A DNA stretch of 64,000 nt from Nitzschia sp. pyKryTriq1 (Eukaryota > Bacillariophyta > Bacillariophyceae > Bacillariales > Bacillariaceae). The stretch covers positions 1,158,501 through 1,222,500 of the forward strand of contig OY101126.1 of assembly GCA_956465555.1 (NCBI GenBank). The letters run 5' to 3'. Below, piece after piece: positions 1 to 10,038 of the stretch; position 1 is the first letter of the stretch, and each line of letters starts with the position of its first letter. The notes beneath the pieces were generated by a model. It had not been told where the DNA came from, did no database searches, and was given only the letters and a program-made list of their open reading frames with translations. Position numbers and translations under genes: made by a program.

Positions 1-393
1 GTCCAAACTATTCAAGGATTTGGTGAGAATGTGAATGATCTTGCCTTTTCTTGGACGAGAAGTCGCAACCCGGTCACTTCTGTCGAGGTCAAAAACCAAG
101 TCTCCCAAGTCCAGGGAATCGTCACTAGACAGAGCCTCGCCCGCCATCCCACCAGACGACAACCCGCCAGAGACATCCCCAAGCGAAGATGATCCACCAG
201 ACAACACACCAAAAGAAACACCTTGGCTACTCTTCCTCTGTGATTGACTCAACATCGGCGGAACAGTGTCCTCATACTCTTCCAGGAATGTATCGTAATC
301 CACTGAAGAACCATCGTCCTCGTCCTCGTCAAGAATGCTGGGTCGAGGCCGACGGGGTCCTTCGTCATCGTCGTTTGGTTTATTTTGTTGCAT
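1..393 (-). CDS. Acidic protein of unknown function, N-terminal part, cut by window edge
   Basis: From the ATG at 393 the minus-strand frame stays open for all 131 codons to the edge of the window, so the gene continues to the left. The visible part starts MQQNKPNDDDEGPRRPRPS, followed by a run of Asp/Glu, a Ser/Gly-rich stretch, and then a more ordered segment ending KGKIIHILTKSLNSLD. It looks like a disordered acidic N-terminus ahead of a folded domain outside the window. No family can be named. Codon use is like that of the neighbouring genes and there are no GTAC-type intergenic words inside it, which supports coding. An intron before the edge cannot be excluded. Confidence 0.6.
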   Translation of the reverse strand, partial: MQQNKPNDDDEGPRRPRPSILDEDEDDGSSVDYDTFLEEYEDTVPPMLSQSQRKSSQGVSFGVLSGGSSSLGDVSGGLSSGGMAGEALSSDDSLDLGDLVFDLDRSDRVATSRPRKGKIIHILTKSLNSLD

Positions 394-2115
394 TTTAAAT
401 CAAGTCGAAAGGCCAATGGTTCTCGCGTTAGACGTTGGACCTTGTGGGAAATTAATGGGAACAAGGAGCAATTCGTTGGCCGATGCCTTGTATTGTTGGA
501 AGAAAATATTATGAGCTAGAGTAGACTCCACTACTAATAGTAGAGAGAATATTTCTCCTGCCTTCGCCACGCCTCTCGTTTCTCGTTCCTCTGTATGCGT
601 CCGCCGCCGGCAGAGAGAGAAGAAGACGACGACCTCCGCAGTTTATTAATAAAAGTACCGGTACGAGGAGCACATACGGTACCTGGTGCGACGACGACTC
701 CTCCTTCCTCCTCCTCAATTATTGTTCGGTTTGATATTTGTTTTGTTCCTAATCCCGAATTGCTTCCGGAAATAATACTTGTAAACTCAAGGAGGGAGGC
801 ACCTTTTTTTCCTCCTTCACAATTATGTAATCCCGGATTTAAATAAGCCCTATTGCTCCGAACGCCTGAAAGATTTCAGGCGGGACGCACTATTTGCTTC
901 CTCGAACCCACAACATTTAGGCCTCACACCTCTGAGAATACTGTACTGGTACTACTGTGGAAGGCATCCATACCTGTACTGGTATTTATAATAACACAAA
1001 ATGTTACTGTAGAGCTTGTACCAGATTCTACAGAGGTCGAGTCATGTGTGTCGAATCACGCGCCCCAATCGTGTGCTGGTTTGGAGTAGGGTTCTGAAGT
1101 TTCTTGCAAGGATGTTCTCCGCAGGTTCTCCGGTGGAAGTTTCCGGAAGTTCCTATGCCCGATTATTGGAAGATCCCGCAACTTCTCAATGTTGATGGGA
1201 GGACAGACGTCTGCTCCGGTACTAAGGAGTCTGTGTGGGGTGTTGGTTGTCCGTGGCAAATTTCTCTTTACTCATTACTAAAATCTTCTTCTTCACTAAA
1301 ATCTTCGTCTTCACTCCACTCTACAAGTTCATATCAGCTCTTCTGCAACACACAAAACAGCAACATGGAAGTCATCACCCAAGAGGAAGATGACCCACCA
1401 AGATCTCGTCGTTGCAGCTCTTCTGCAACACACAAAACAGCAACATGGAAGTCATCACCCAAGAGGAAGATGACCCACCAAGATCTCGTCGTTGCCGCCG
1501 CTCGCCCTTCCGAATAAAATCAGCCCCACTGCAGAAAGGTACTTGTAGCTTTGTATCGCTGCCAAAACAACCCAAATAAAACCTCCACACGACACCAACA
1601 GCTACCATGACGTCCACACCAACAAGAGCAAAAGAAAGGACGTAGCACCATGTACTAAAGTAGTCTCGATATGTCGTATCTCGCGAAGAACGGCCTGTAG
1701 TCTACAGTACTGAGTACATACAGAATAAACCCAAAATCGGACGAAAGCAGACGGTGGGGGTGCACGTTTCTAACGGTACAAGTTCCGCGTATTCGGTACT
1801 CGGCCGTTCCACGTCTCAAAATGTTGCACACGACTGATCCTGTCGATTCTTCTTCATCCTTCGAAAACAGTGCAATTCCACCAAAAACAACGAAGATTAT
1901 TCAGAATAATTCGATCCGTTTCGATCGATGGAAGGGACAATATACGATTGAAAGATAGAATGCCGCGTGGCAAAATGATCGACATTGACTACCGTCGAAG
2001 AAGAAGGACATCAAGAGTATGGCTCTTTGCCGTTCTGCTATGGCTACAATAAAAAGATCGTCTCCTCAAAATTACTTTTTGATGAGCTCTCATAAATTTC
2101 AGAACCCACGAAAAA
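394..2115. other. Intergenic, divergent between partial gene and VIPP1
   Basis: No convincing gene. It holds scattered GTAC-containing palindromic words and a perfect 80-bp tandem duplication (separate entry). Short open frames here have no conserved motif and mostly open with non-ATG codons. Confidence 0.5.
1335..1494. repeat. Perfect 80-bp tandem duplication
   Basis: Copies at 1335-1414 and 1415-1494 are identical by eye. Each contains ATGGAAGTCATCACCCAAG. Since 80 is not a multiple of three, the duplication shifts any reading frame across it. The short ATG frame starting in the first copy reads into the second copy in another frame, so if a small coding sequence existed here the duplication has broken it. 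Identity implies a recent event. Confidence 0.9.
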
Positions 2116-3126
2116 ATGAAAGCATCTCTTCTTTCTTCCAACGGTGTTGTGGCCCTCTGCCTCTTGGCAGGAACCTTTCCTCGCGCCAATGCGTTTCTAG
2201 CGCCTCATCCCAGTTTCAAGACAACTTCGGTGGCTCCACCTGCCGCGCTCGTACTCCCTAACTTTCCTTCATCCAGCCACATCAGTGGTCGTGGTGCTCG
2301 CCCCAGCACTCACCAAAGGAGCAGCAGCAGCAGCAGCAGCACGGTCCTGCATGCCAACTTGGTCGACCGTTTCATCCGCGTGACTCGAGGGAACCTCAAC
2401 TCAATCCTTTCCAAATTTGAAGACCCCGAAAAGGTCATGGATCAAGCCTTGGTGGATATGCAAAACGATATTGTCAAGATTCGTCAGACTTACGCGGAGG
2501 TGACGGCCGGCCAACGTCGTTTACTCTCTCAAAAGACTCAATATGAATCTGTCGCGGATGATTGGTACCGACGGGCCCAACTGGCATTGAAAAGCAGTAA
2601 CGATGGGCTTGCTCGTGAAGCTTTGGCTCGTCGAGAACAGGCTCTTCAAAAGGCGGCTTCGATTCAACAGCAAGTCGACAGTCAAACAGTCAATTTGGAC
2701 AAGTTGTATGAAGGCATGAAAGCCCTAGAATCCAAGATCTTGGAAGCTCAAGCGAGAAAGGGCGAACTAGCGGCTCGCGCCAAGACTGCCAAAAGCACTG
2801 TCTGGGTCAATGACATGTTGAGTGGATTGTCAGGATCGACTTCGATGGACGCCTTTCGACGCATAGAAGACAAGGTGGCGGCGCTCGAAGCTTCCGCCGA
2901 AATCTCTGCAGAAATGTTGAATAATAATTCGTTGCTACTTTCGTCGTCTTCGGACGGCACCACCACCAAAGATGTTGAACTGGAATTCCGACGCTTGGAG
3001 GCCTCGGATGCGGTCGATCGAGAATTTCAAAAGCTCAAGGCGAATCTCAATATGCTTCCGGCATCCAAAACGAAGGATGAGCAGATCCGGATTCCCGTGA
3101 CTGCCTCCGTCTTGAATTACGAGTAA
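2116..3126 (+). CDS. VIPP1: Plastid VIPP1/IM30 (PspA family) membrane-remodelling protein
   Basis: The 336-residue protein belongs to the PspA/IM30 family, ESCRT-III-like proteins that assemble into rings and rods on the inner envelope and thylakoids and are needed for thylakoid formation and membrane repair. The N-terminus is a signal peptide (about residues 1-26) ending ANAF-LAP, an ASAF-type cleavage motif, followed by a Ser-rich transit region to about residue 78. The mature part starts ANLVDRFIRVTRGNLNSIL, then FEDPEKVMDQALVDMQNDI, DDWYRRAQLAL and LAREALARREQA, all diagnostic of the family, and is almost entirely helical. The ATG at 2116 is preceded by an A-rich context and gives the complete targeting signal. 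Single exon. Residues after the core form a short acidic/Ser-rich linker and a C-terminal helix. Family and location are secure; function is inferred by homology. Confidence 0.95.
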   Translation: MKASLLSSNGVVALCLLAGTFPRANAFLAPHPSFKTTSVAPPAALVLPNFPSSSHISGRGARPSTHQRSSSSSSSTVLHANLVDRFIRVTRGNLNSILSKFEDPEKVMDQALVDMQNDIVKIRQTYAEVTAGQRRLLSQKTQYESVADDWYRRAQLALKSSNDGLAREALARREQALQKAASIQQQVDSQTVNLDKLYEGMKALESKILEAQARKGELAARAKTAKSTVWVNDMLSGLSGSTSMDAFRRIEDKVAALEASAEISAEMLNNNSLLLSSSSDGTTTKDVELEFRRLEASDAVDREFQKLKANLNMLPASKTKDEQIRIPVTASVLNYE

Positions 3127-4478
3127 TACTAATGTCTTCGCAATACATTGTTGCATCTACGGTAGTGATGAACAAATCATAGTGTGTTCAGTCTTCCCAG
3201 TTCAACTTATAAACTGCTCAAGAGGTGTGTTCTTCACGACGTCGCGGTAGCAGGTAGCATTGCGTGTCGCGTCGGTAGTCGTTTGCCACCTGATGGTGTT
3301 CTGTACAAGCTACAATTGAACGTTCTGTACCGGTACTGTACCGTATGGTCATCGTCGTCAAAGTCGACGAAAATAAAGCGCCGTTCGTGTGTTGTGTATT
3401 TTGCGAAAAAAGAAGGCAAACTGTACCGGTACCAGGTACTAACTGTACGACGAAAGACGAGCGCGTTTGAGAAAAATTGCACGCCGGCACACACGCACCC
3501 GCCGGCCGGCCACCACACAGTACGAATACAACGAGTACGTACTCGTACCGTACAATAATAAGCGGAGCAGACGCGGAGACGAGAGACGCTGCGCATGAGG
3601 ATGACTCGACAGCCGGCCAGACGGAGTCAGAAGGAGCTTCTAATGGAAGGCGCACGCCTGACAGACGGAGTAATGATGACGCCATCAAATGAATCTGATT
3701 GGTAGATGTGCGGAAGAAATGGCGCGGGCTGCAGAGATGAGTGAGGACGGCGAGCAATCGAAGAGTGATCGCAGGATCATTCGAGATCGATCTGCAAACG
3801 AGCCGAGAGCTCACAATTCTGCAAATCGTCGCAATTCGAGCATGACTCGCACCTTTGCGTGAGATGAGTGAGGACGGCGAGCAATCGAAGAGTGATCGCA
3901 GGATCATTCGAGATCGATCTGCAAACGAGCCGAGAGCTCACAATTCTGCAAATCGTCGCAATTCGAGCATCGAGATCAGTGGAATAGATAGTAGAGTAAA
4001 AGCTTTCCCACCCACCCACACCAAGGGTACGGGCGAGCACTTCCCCGATGAGCCAGTAATTCGAAATTTACTCGAAAATAATGGCAAATCGGGGATCACA
4101 CGCTCTGTCATAGACCAAGTACATAAGGATATACGGACTTGCAGATAGCTTATGGAGATGAGGTATTCCACGTGGAGGTGCGGAGAACAAGGCGCGCGTG
4201 AGAGAGGTGGAGTCTGCAGGAATCCACGTTATTCCCCAAGACTCCGCACGAGATGACGATGAGGCACCTAACAAAACAAAAAAAAGAAGAACAGCATCTT
4301 GCGTCAAAAGAAAAGATGATAGAGTTCCTACCGGTATGGCAGTGGTGGTGTTTCGTTCGTCTTGTCGTTACATTCCCTTTGAAGTCCGTTAGTCTTGAAC
4401 TTAGAACGCCACAACTCTGCACAGAGCACAACAGCAATAACAACAGCTAGTGTCACCACTAGAATCCGGACAGACAGC
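3127..4478. other. Intergenic between VIPP1 and LRR gene
   Basis: About 1.35 kb without a supportable gene. It holds many GTAC palindromes (for example around 3330-3350 and 3421-3440) and a perfect 110-bp direct repeat (separate entry). A 229-residue open frame on the minus strand (3218-3907) crosses both the palindromes and one repeat copy, has no recognisable domain, and is treated as chance. Confidence 0.5.
3734..3970. repeat. Perfect 110-bp direct repeat, 127-bp period
   Basis: Copies at 3734-3843 and 3861-3970 are identical by eye and separated by 17 bp. Each starts GAGATGAGTGAGGACGGCG and ends CGCAATTCGAGCAT. They are non-coding as far as I can see. Confidence 0.9.
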
Positions 4479-5588
4479 ATGGGGGACTACTCTGACGACG
4501 AACATGATGATGCCTTTGATGATTTCTTGGATTCCATCCCTCAATCTCTTCTCGACATGGAAAAAGAGTCGTCGTCTCTCGTCGCGTCGTTGGCCGCCGA
4601 ACTCGACGCCAATGACGGTCCCAACAAAACGATCCAACTAGATCGTGAAGGGTCCTTTGTGCTGGATCAGCCTGTGACGGATGATGTCCTCTACAGTCTG
4701 CCCCAGCCCTTGTTGGAACTCGAAATTCGGTCCAAAGCGAGATTGACGACAGCCACCGCCCGGACGCTGGCCCAAGAAATCGATTGGTCGTTTTTGTTAA
4801 AACTCTGCTTGATCAATCAACCCAAATTAGGTCCTCGGGGAGTCTTGCCTCTTGCGAATGGTTGGAAGACACTGACGCACTTGACGATTCGGCAATGCAA
4901 ATTGGGTCATTTTGGCGTGCAAACGCTGGGACCCCTCTTGCCATCGAGCTTGCGTCACCTCGATCTGGCGGGTAACGACATTGGCCGCGATGGTGCCTGG
5001 AAACTGGCGCGGTACTTACCACCCAACTTGCAGTATTTGGATGTCAGTCAGAACCAAATTGGTGACGAAGGGTGCAGCGCAGTAGCCCAACATTTGCCGG
5101 AGCAAGTATTGAAATTGGACTCGAACCAAATTGGAGTGACGGGTGCCAAAGCTTTAGCCGTGGCCTTGTTAGAAAACAAAGATAAAAAGAAAAATAATGG
5201 TGAAACTGAAAATCATCAGCTACAAGAATTGTGGCTATGCAACAACCAAATCGGAGATGAGGGTACTATCGCATTGACGGAAGCAGTGGATCAGTGCGAA
5301 TCTATCAAGGTTCTGGAGTTGAGTGACAATGGATTGTCGGATTCGCGATTACAATTTGTGACAGTCTTGTTACGACATCGCTCATCGTCGTCCTCTTATT
5401 CTGGCCCGAATGTCATTCTTCCTCAACCAAGCAACAGCATTATCCCCCCAACTTTGCAGAGCATTCTGGATATTGATGAAAAAGCATTACAGAAAGAACT
5501 GACCAATTCGAATGCAGAAAATGGCTCTGCGTGGAAGCATCGATTGCGGCAGAAATTACAAGCGCTGCAAGGGATTGTAGACAGATAA
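4479..5588 (+). CDS. Leucine-rich-repeat protein, ribonuclease-inhibitor type
   Basis: 369 residues from the ATG at 4479 (MGDYSDDEHDDAF). The open frame extends further upstream only with a TTG codon, so I chose this ATG. An acidic, probably disordered N-terminus of about 85 residues is followed by at least five LRRs of the RNI type, roughly 28 residues each: LTHLTIRQCKLG, LRHLDLAGNDIGRDGA, LQYLDVSQNQIGDEGC, VLKLDSNQIGVTGA and LQELWLCNNQIGDEGT, then a last one VLELSDNGLSD. The C-terminus is charged and helical. There is no signal peptide or membrane helix. LRRs of this kind form a horseshoe for protein binding; the partner is unknown. The gene converges on the U-box gene with 198 bp between stop codons. 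Confidence 0.85.
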   Translation: MGDYSDDEHDDAFDDFLDSIPQSLLDMEKESSSLVASLAAELDANDGPNKTIQLDREGSFVLDQPVTDDVLYSLPQPLLELEIRSKARLTTATARTLAQEIDWSFLLKLCLINQPKLGPRGVLPLANGWKTLTHLTIRQCKLGHFGVQTLGPLLPSSLRHLDLAGNDIGRDGAWKLARYLPPNLQYLDVSQNQIGDEGCSAVAQHLPEQVLKLDSNQIGVTGAKALAVALLENKDKKKNNGETENHQLQELWLCNNQIGDEGTIALTEAVDQCESIKVLELSDNGLSDSRLQFVTVLLRHRSSSSSYSGPNVILPQPSNSIIPPTLQSILDIDEKALQKELTNSNAENGSAWKHRLRQKLQALQGIVDR

Positions 5589-5786
5589 GGATTGTGAACA
5601 TGCGGCGTACCACGACCATACAGGTACTGTTTGAGGCGATACCAGTACAAGGGGCAGAATTGCATGTTGCAATAAGGGGTTGCGGTAGAATTTGGTGTTT
5701 CCGATCAGTCAACGTTCGGCTCCGAGCATCTAGAACCTATATGCAAATTTTTTTTATCTTAGTTTGTCATTGACTGAAATCAGGGA

Positions 5787-6770
5787 CTAATTCGGAGTGA
5801 AATCATCATTCGTCGATGAGCAGCCAGTAACCAAGGCAACTCCAAACAAAATTATGACCAGTAGAACCGTCGCGAGGACGGGGACCATCCATGTCATGAT
5901 GGCCAATACAAAGGCCACGATCGTCCAGATGTGGCAGCGTCTATAACGACGAATCCGGCGAAGTCGATTTGCTGCTTCCAATTCCTCCGGTGTGGTCGGA
6001 AAGACAGTAGGGGCCAGGGATCCATGAGAGCTCCCGGTGTCCCCTGTGGCATTCGCCACGGGCGCAGGCTCTTCCTTCCACTGTTTAAAAGTAGGATGCA
6101 CGAGATCGTCACTCTTTCCCTTTTCTTCTTCCATCAAGGCTGCTAGAGTAAGGTTGGGAATCAATTCATCGACCGTCAAAGCCCGACGGGTCACAGGAGA
6201 AGCGCCGTTGTAGCGAATCCAGCTTACAATAGCAGCCTCTTCATAGCTATATCCCTCAGGATCAGTCACTGGAACATGGATCAAACTCAAGGTAATCGGA
6301 CAATAGTATCCATCCGGCAACGGGCGATGATATTCTGAGGTGGTGATGAGTTGCTGAGACAACTGGCGAACGGAGTGCTGGAATCTCCTGATACCCGAAC
6401 TGGTCTTGTATTCTACTGTCTCGTCAATTATAGTTTTGAGGGCTCGATTCTCATAGAGCTTATCGGCGGGGATGTCATCACCAAGGGCGGTTCGTTCGAA
6501 GGACAAACCTTCCGGCGTTACCACTGGGTCGTCAAATACCTTTCCCGTGATGGGGCAATAAAATGCCTTGGGAAACTCAGCCTTTTCGCTGTTACTACTG
6601 CCGTTAGAGTTAAGTTTGCTCGTGCCCTTTCGTATTTCTGAGGAATCGGGCGTACGAACAGCGCCTTCGTTAGTGTCGTCCGGCGTGCCAGAAACGTGCT
6701 CTTTCTCGGTTGTGTGATCAACAACACCCCGTTCAGCATCATCCTGCTTCGGCTCATTTGAAGATTCCAT
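5787..6770 (-). CDS. Double U-box protein with C-terminal membrane anchor (putative E3 ubiquitin ligase)
   Basis: 327 residues from the ATG at 6770 (MESSNEPKQDDAERG); the longer frame to 6896 opens with a non-ATG codon and crosses promoter-like sequence. After about 75 disordered residues comes a first, shortened U-box-like module (FYCPITGKVFDDPVVTPEG...FERTAL), then a complete U-box (YYCPITLSLIHVPVTDPEG, YSYEEAAIVSWI, SPVTRRAL). U-boxes recruit ubiquitin-charged E2 without zinc. Near the C-terminus a 40-residue hydrophobic segment (IWTIVAFVLAIMTWMVPVL then VLLVIILFGVALVTG) looks like two close membrane passes or a hairpin, placing the ligase on a membrane. No ARM or WD repeats are seen. Substrate unknown. 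Confidence 0.85.
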   Translation of the reverse strand: MESSNEPKQDDAERGVVDHTTEKEHVSGTPDDTNEGAVRTPDSSEIRKGTSKLNSNGSSNSEKAEFPKAFYCPITGKVFDDPVVTPEGLSFERTALGDDIPADKLYENRALKTIIDETVEYKTSSGIRRFQHSVRQLSQQLITTSEYHRPLPDGYYCPITLSLIHVPVTDPEGYSYEEAAIVSWIRYNGASPVTRRALTVDELIPNLTLAALMEEEKGKSDDLVHPTFKQWKEEPAPVANATGDTGSSHGSLAPTVFPTTPEELEAANRLRRIRRYRRCHIWTIVAFVLAIMTWMVPVLATVLLVIILFGVALVTGCSSTNDDFTPN

Positions 6771-7833
6771 GGTTGTTAGAGCTAAAGCTAGAATAGCAGA
6801 TTGCAATGTAACAAAAACTAATGTAATGCAATCACAAGAGCAAAGTCTGAAGTGGTGGGTGGTGGGTTGCAGCAGCGTGTACCTGGTACTATGCAAGGTA
6901 GACTTGTCACTACTATTAGAGCCAGAGTAGTGAAGCTACTGTTGACATAAAATCGCACCAAGATCTCTCGGCATAAAAGATTCTCGTGTACGTGTTTACT
7001 GTGCGTGGAAGGATTTCAATTCTCCCTCCAGCGACCTCCACTATTACCGCAGTACTCGTACTGGTAGACGAACTCGTTCCGTCCACCTCCACTAACTATA
7101 CCGCGGTACCAGTACTCGGACAGTACCGCACAAGGTACCTGGTACGTTTGGCGGGAAATACTCCTATCCGACACCGCCGGCCGGCGCGAAGAATAGGATC
7201 GATCCGACCAGATTCGAAAATCAGACTTTTCTCCACCTCTCTCTCCTCTCCCGGTACTTGTAGAGTATAGTACGCGTAATAGTGATCTACAAATCCATGG
7301 ATCCAAATAATTGTCGTTCGTCTGTTCATTCATTCATTCATTCGCAAGATGCAGTCATGGTCATGGAGAGCGCGGCCGTACCAATGCACGGTAGAGGAGA
7401 GCCAGTCGTCGCCAAAGGGTAAAAAGACGTACTTGTAACGACGATGATAATGTCGATCCTTTTCCTTGAGTACTGCAGGATCGGCACGAGGATGGCTATT
7501 TGCAATCCTCTGTGAGGGTGATTCATTTTAAATTTTCTTTATTTTGATAGAAACAAGCTTATTTTAAAAGGATTACTGTAGCACCCCAGCTGCTACTGTT
7601 CCGACACAGTTTCTATGGCTGGTGCCTGAGAGCTCCAAATGCCGCCGCGAAGACGACAACAAAACGTACCCGCAACGTCCATCGGCGACAGTATGGACAG
7701 ATCTTTCTGGGTCGGCGACAGTCCAGCTCCGACATGTAGTGGTACATCCAGTCTACTGGTACCTGCACCCAAGTAGACATCATAACAAATATATCCCCAA
7801 ATAAATATGATTCCCCAGACGCATACTCGCCTT
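6771..7833. other. Intergenic, upstream of U-box gene and downstream of basic repeat protein
   Basis: About 1.06 kb with no supportable gene. It contains dense GTAC-type words (about 7045-7145) and a short CATT microsatellite at about 7325-7343. Confidence 0.5.
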
Positions 7834-9036
7834 TTAAATACTGTATGCCCCTGGAGCTCCTGGAGAAAGCGGTGGGCCACCGGGCCCTCCATCTGGCACA
7901 TGGTGTGGTGGCGGCGGATGAGGGTGGATGGGAGGTGGTGGGCCATGGTGGTAGTAGCCCGGTGGTGGCATGCCATAGTGCATCGGGGGTGGTCCACCCA
8001 TGTGTGGTGGTAGTGGACCCCGTGCGGTCACTCCAGGTCTGCCTCCCTTTTTCACGCCCATGGCCTTGAGACGCGAACGACGCAAGCGGTCGCCTTCATT
8101 CTTGCGCTTTTTGGCACCCAATGCCGAGTCCAAGAATTGCTTTTCGATACGTGTTCGCTTCTTTTCCTCTTTGGCGAGAATCCTATCGATTTCATCCTTC
8201 TTTTCGGAGGCACGGTCCCGACTTCGGTCGTTCTTCTTTTTGCGACGAAGTTGGTGCAAATCAAAGAGTTGTTGCTCTTCGGTAGTCCGTTCTGACTCGG
8301 GTTTCATTTCAATCTGGGCCACGCGTTCGCGTTGACGAGCGGCCCGCAATCGCGATTGAGCGTTCTTGCGGGCACGGCGGTCCAAGACTTCCTGCGATGC
8401 CGGGGCGTTGGGTTTAATGTAAATCTTGAGGCGGCCAGCGGCAGCGCCAGAGTCGTCGGGACCATCCATAGATTCGTCTTCTTTACCTTCACCACCCTCT
8501 GCGGGTGCGGCTTCGTTAGGATGAGGAGGGTATCCGCTGCCCATGGGACTGGAGGGAGGATAGAAGGGGTATCGAGCTCCGCCACGAGGTGGACTTCCCG
8601 CTTCGGAACCAGTGGGTGGCGGGCCATACATTGATGGGTGGTATGGTGGGTAGCCACCGTACGGAGGATAGCCACCGCCATAATACGGAGGAGGGTAGCC
8701 CCCATAGGGAGGATACATGTGATGCCCATACATGTATCCACCGTAGGGTTGTGCGCCTGGGGAGCTCGGTGGGTATCCAGGGGGTGCCACAGACTTGGAG
8801 GCATCGGTTGGAGGCGCGCCCTCTCCTTCTTCGGTAGTCTTTCCTTCTTCTTCCGTGGGCTTGGCTTCAGCATCGCCATCCTTGTCTTCCTCGGCATCAT
8901 TCGCAGGAGTGGCCTCGTCTTCCGCTTCTTCCTCGCCCTTATCAAGCTCCGCTTCTTCGACTGTTTCTTCAGGGGCACTCACTTCAGCCTCTTTCGGCTC
9001 GGGCTTGGCTCGCTTGGAACGGCGTGGACTTGCCAT
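7834..9036 (-). CDS. Pro/Gly/Tyr-rich basic nuclear protein with threefold KN-x3-R-x-R motif
   Basis: 400 residues from the ATG at 9036, which starts MASPRRSKRAKPEPKE, a likely nuclear localisation signal; the frame further upstream opens with TTG. An acidic region (about 15-80) is followed by a PPYGGY-rich low-complexity region (about 85-175), a basic helical region (about 215-330) and a second Pro/Gly/His-rich tail. In the basic region a motif recurs: RKNAQSRLRAARQRERV near residue 224, KKKNDRSRDRASEKKDEI near 268 and KRKNEGDRLRRSRLKAMG near 312. These resemble the DNA-contacting half of a bZIP basic region, but the spacing from Asn to the last Arg is nine rather than eight and no leucine zipper follows. 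A nucleic-acid-binding role is inferred; the prion-like tail suggests condensate or splicing-type proteins. Confidence 0.75.
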   Translation of the reverse strand: MASPRRSKRAKPEPKEAEVSAPEETVEEAELDKGEEEAEDEATPANDAEEDKDGDAEAKPTEEEGKTTEEGEGAPPTDASKSVAPPGYPPSSPGAQPYGGYMYGHHMYPPYGGYPPPYYGGGYPPYGGYPPYHPSMYGPPPTGSEAGSPPRGGARYPFYPPSSPMGSGYPPHPNEAAPAEGGEGKEDESMDGPDDSGAAAGRLKIYIKPNAPASQEVLDRRARKNAQSRLRAARQRERVAQIEMKPESERTTEEQQLFDLHQLRRKKKNDRSRDRASEKKDEIDRILAKEEKKRTRIEKQFLDSALGAKKRKNEGDRLRRSRLKAMGVKKGGRPGVTARGPLPPHMGGPPPMHYGMPPPGYYHHGPPPPIHPHPPPPHHVPDGGPGGPPLSPGAPGAYSI

Positions 9037-10038
9037 ATTATTATTCGTATCTTCTTGTTCTGGAATGGAAACTGTGGTGTCAATAAGCAAGAATGGAAAG
9101 AATGTTCCTTTGGAAAAGTGACTACGATGTACTCGGGTACGTTACTCTTCGAAGCACCCGGTCGAGCTTGAAAGGGTGGATGAAATGTTCTAGCTGTGAA
9201 TGTTACAGAAATGCTAACCTCTAGAGATCGCTGTCTGTACTTGTACCAAGTATATCGGTGTGACTTCTTGGTTGGTTTATGTTTGTGAGAATGCAATAGC
9301 AAGCCTACCTCGGCAGCAGTGGTTCGTCCGGCTACAATAGATGTGCAAGAAAGGATGGCTCGTTGCTTGCTTGCAGCATGCATCGCATGCCGGATCGTCC
9401 TCTCTCGCTCCCTTATTGATGTTGCCTTGCTTGCGCTTTCAGGTGGATGCAGGCTGAAAAGTGAATGTTGTTGCAGGTGCAAAATCCCTCCTCGATGATC
9501 GTTTTTGCGCGCCGGGTCGTCTCTTTGCTCGAAGATAGGAGCCTGATGTAGAATGTTACGATGATCCAGAATTGGCGTGGATGGAAAGCGAGCAATGCCA
9601 GTCTAATTACCAAATCCGAAGGCCGAATGTTCACGAGGGATAGGAGAAGATAGGCGGATGCTTCCAGCGCGGGGTGATGTCATCGTAGGAAACGTACTGG
9701 ATCCTACGAGCGAAGGAAGATTGCATCTTCGCGCTCGCGTCGTCGTCATCGTGGCGCGCTTTTGTGTGTCGTGCGTCGAAGGGCGCTGGCGGGCGGCGGA
9801 CAGGATTGTGCCGACTGGCTCGATCTCACGCCGCGATGAGAGATCTCAAAAGATACGATACCAGGTACATACGCCGTACGCCGCATCGCAGCAAAGGACA
9901 AAGGACGATGATGCTGCTTGATGATTGATGCTCTTTTGTGATGATGATGATGATGTTCGTCTCGACTAACGCCAAACGACCAAGCAGACGAGAAACAAAT
10001 CAATCCATTCCCAGCTCGCTTGATGAGGCCTAGGAGTC
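9037..10038. other. Divergent intergenic region
   Basis: About 1 kb between two divergently oriented genes, so it should hold both promoters. I see no gene and no named regulatory site. Confidence 0.5.

Noticed and set aside
3218-3907. 229-codon minus-strand frame
   Set aside because: It covers GTAC-rich intergenic words and a repeat copy, with no recognisable protein feature.
8304-8978. 224-codon minus-strand frame
   Set aside because: Frame-shifted shadow of the P/G/Y-rich basic protein.
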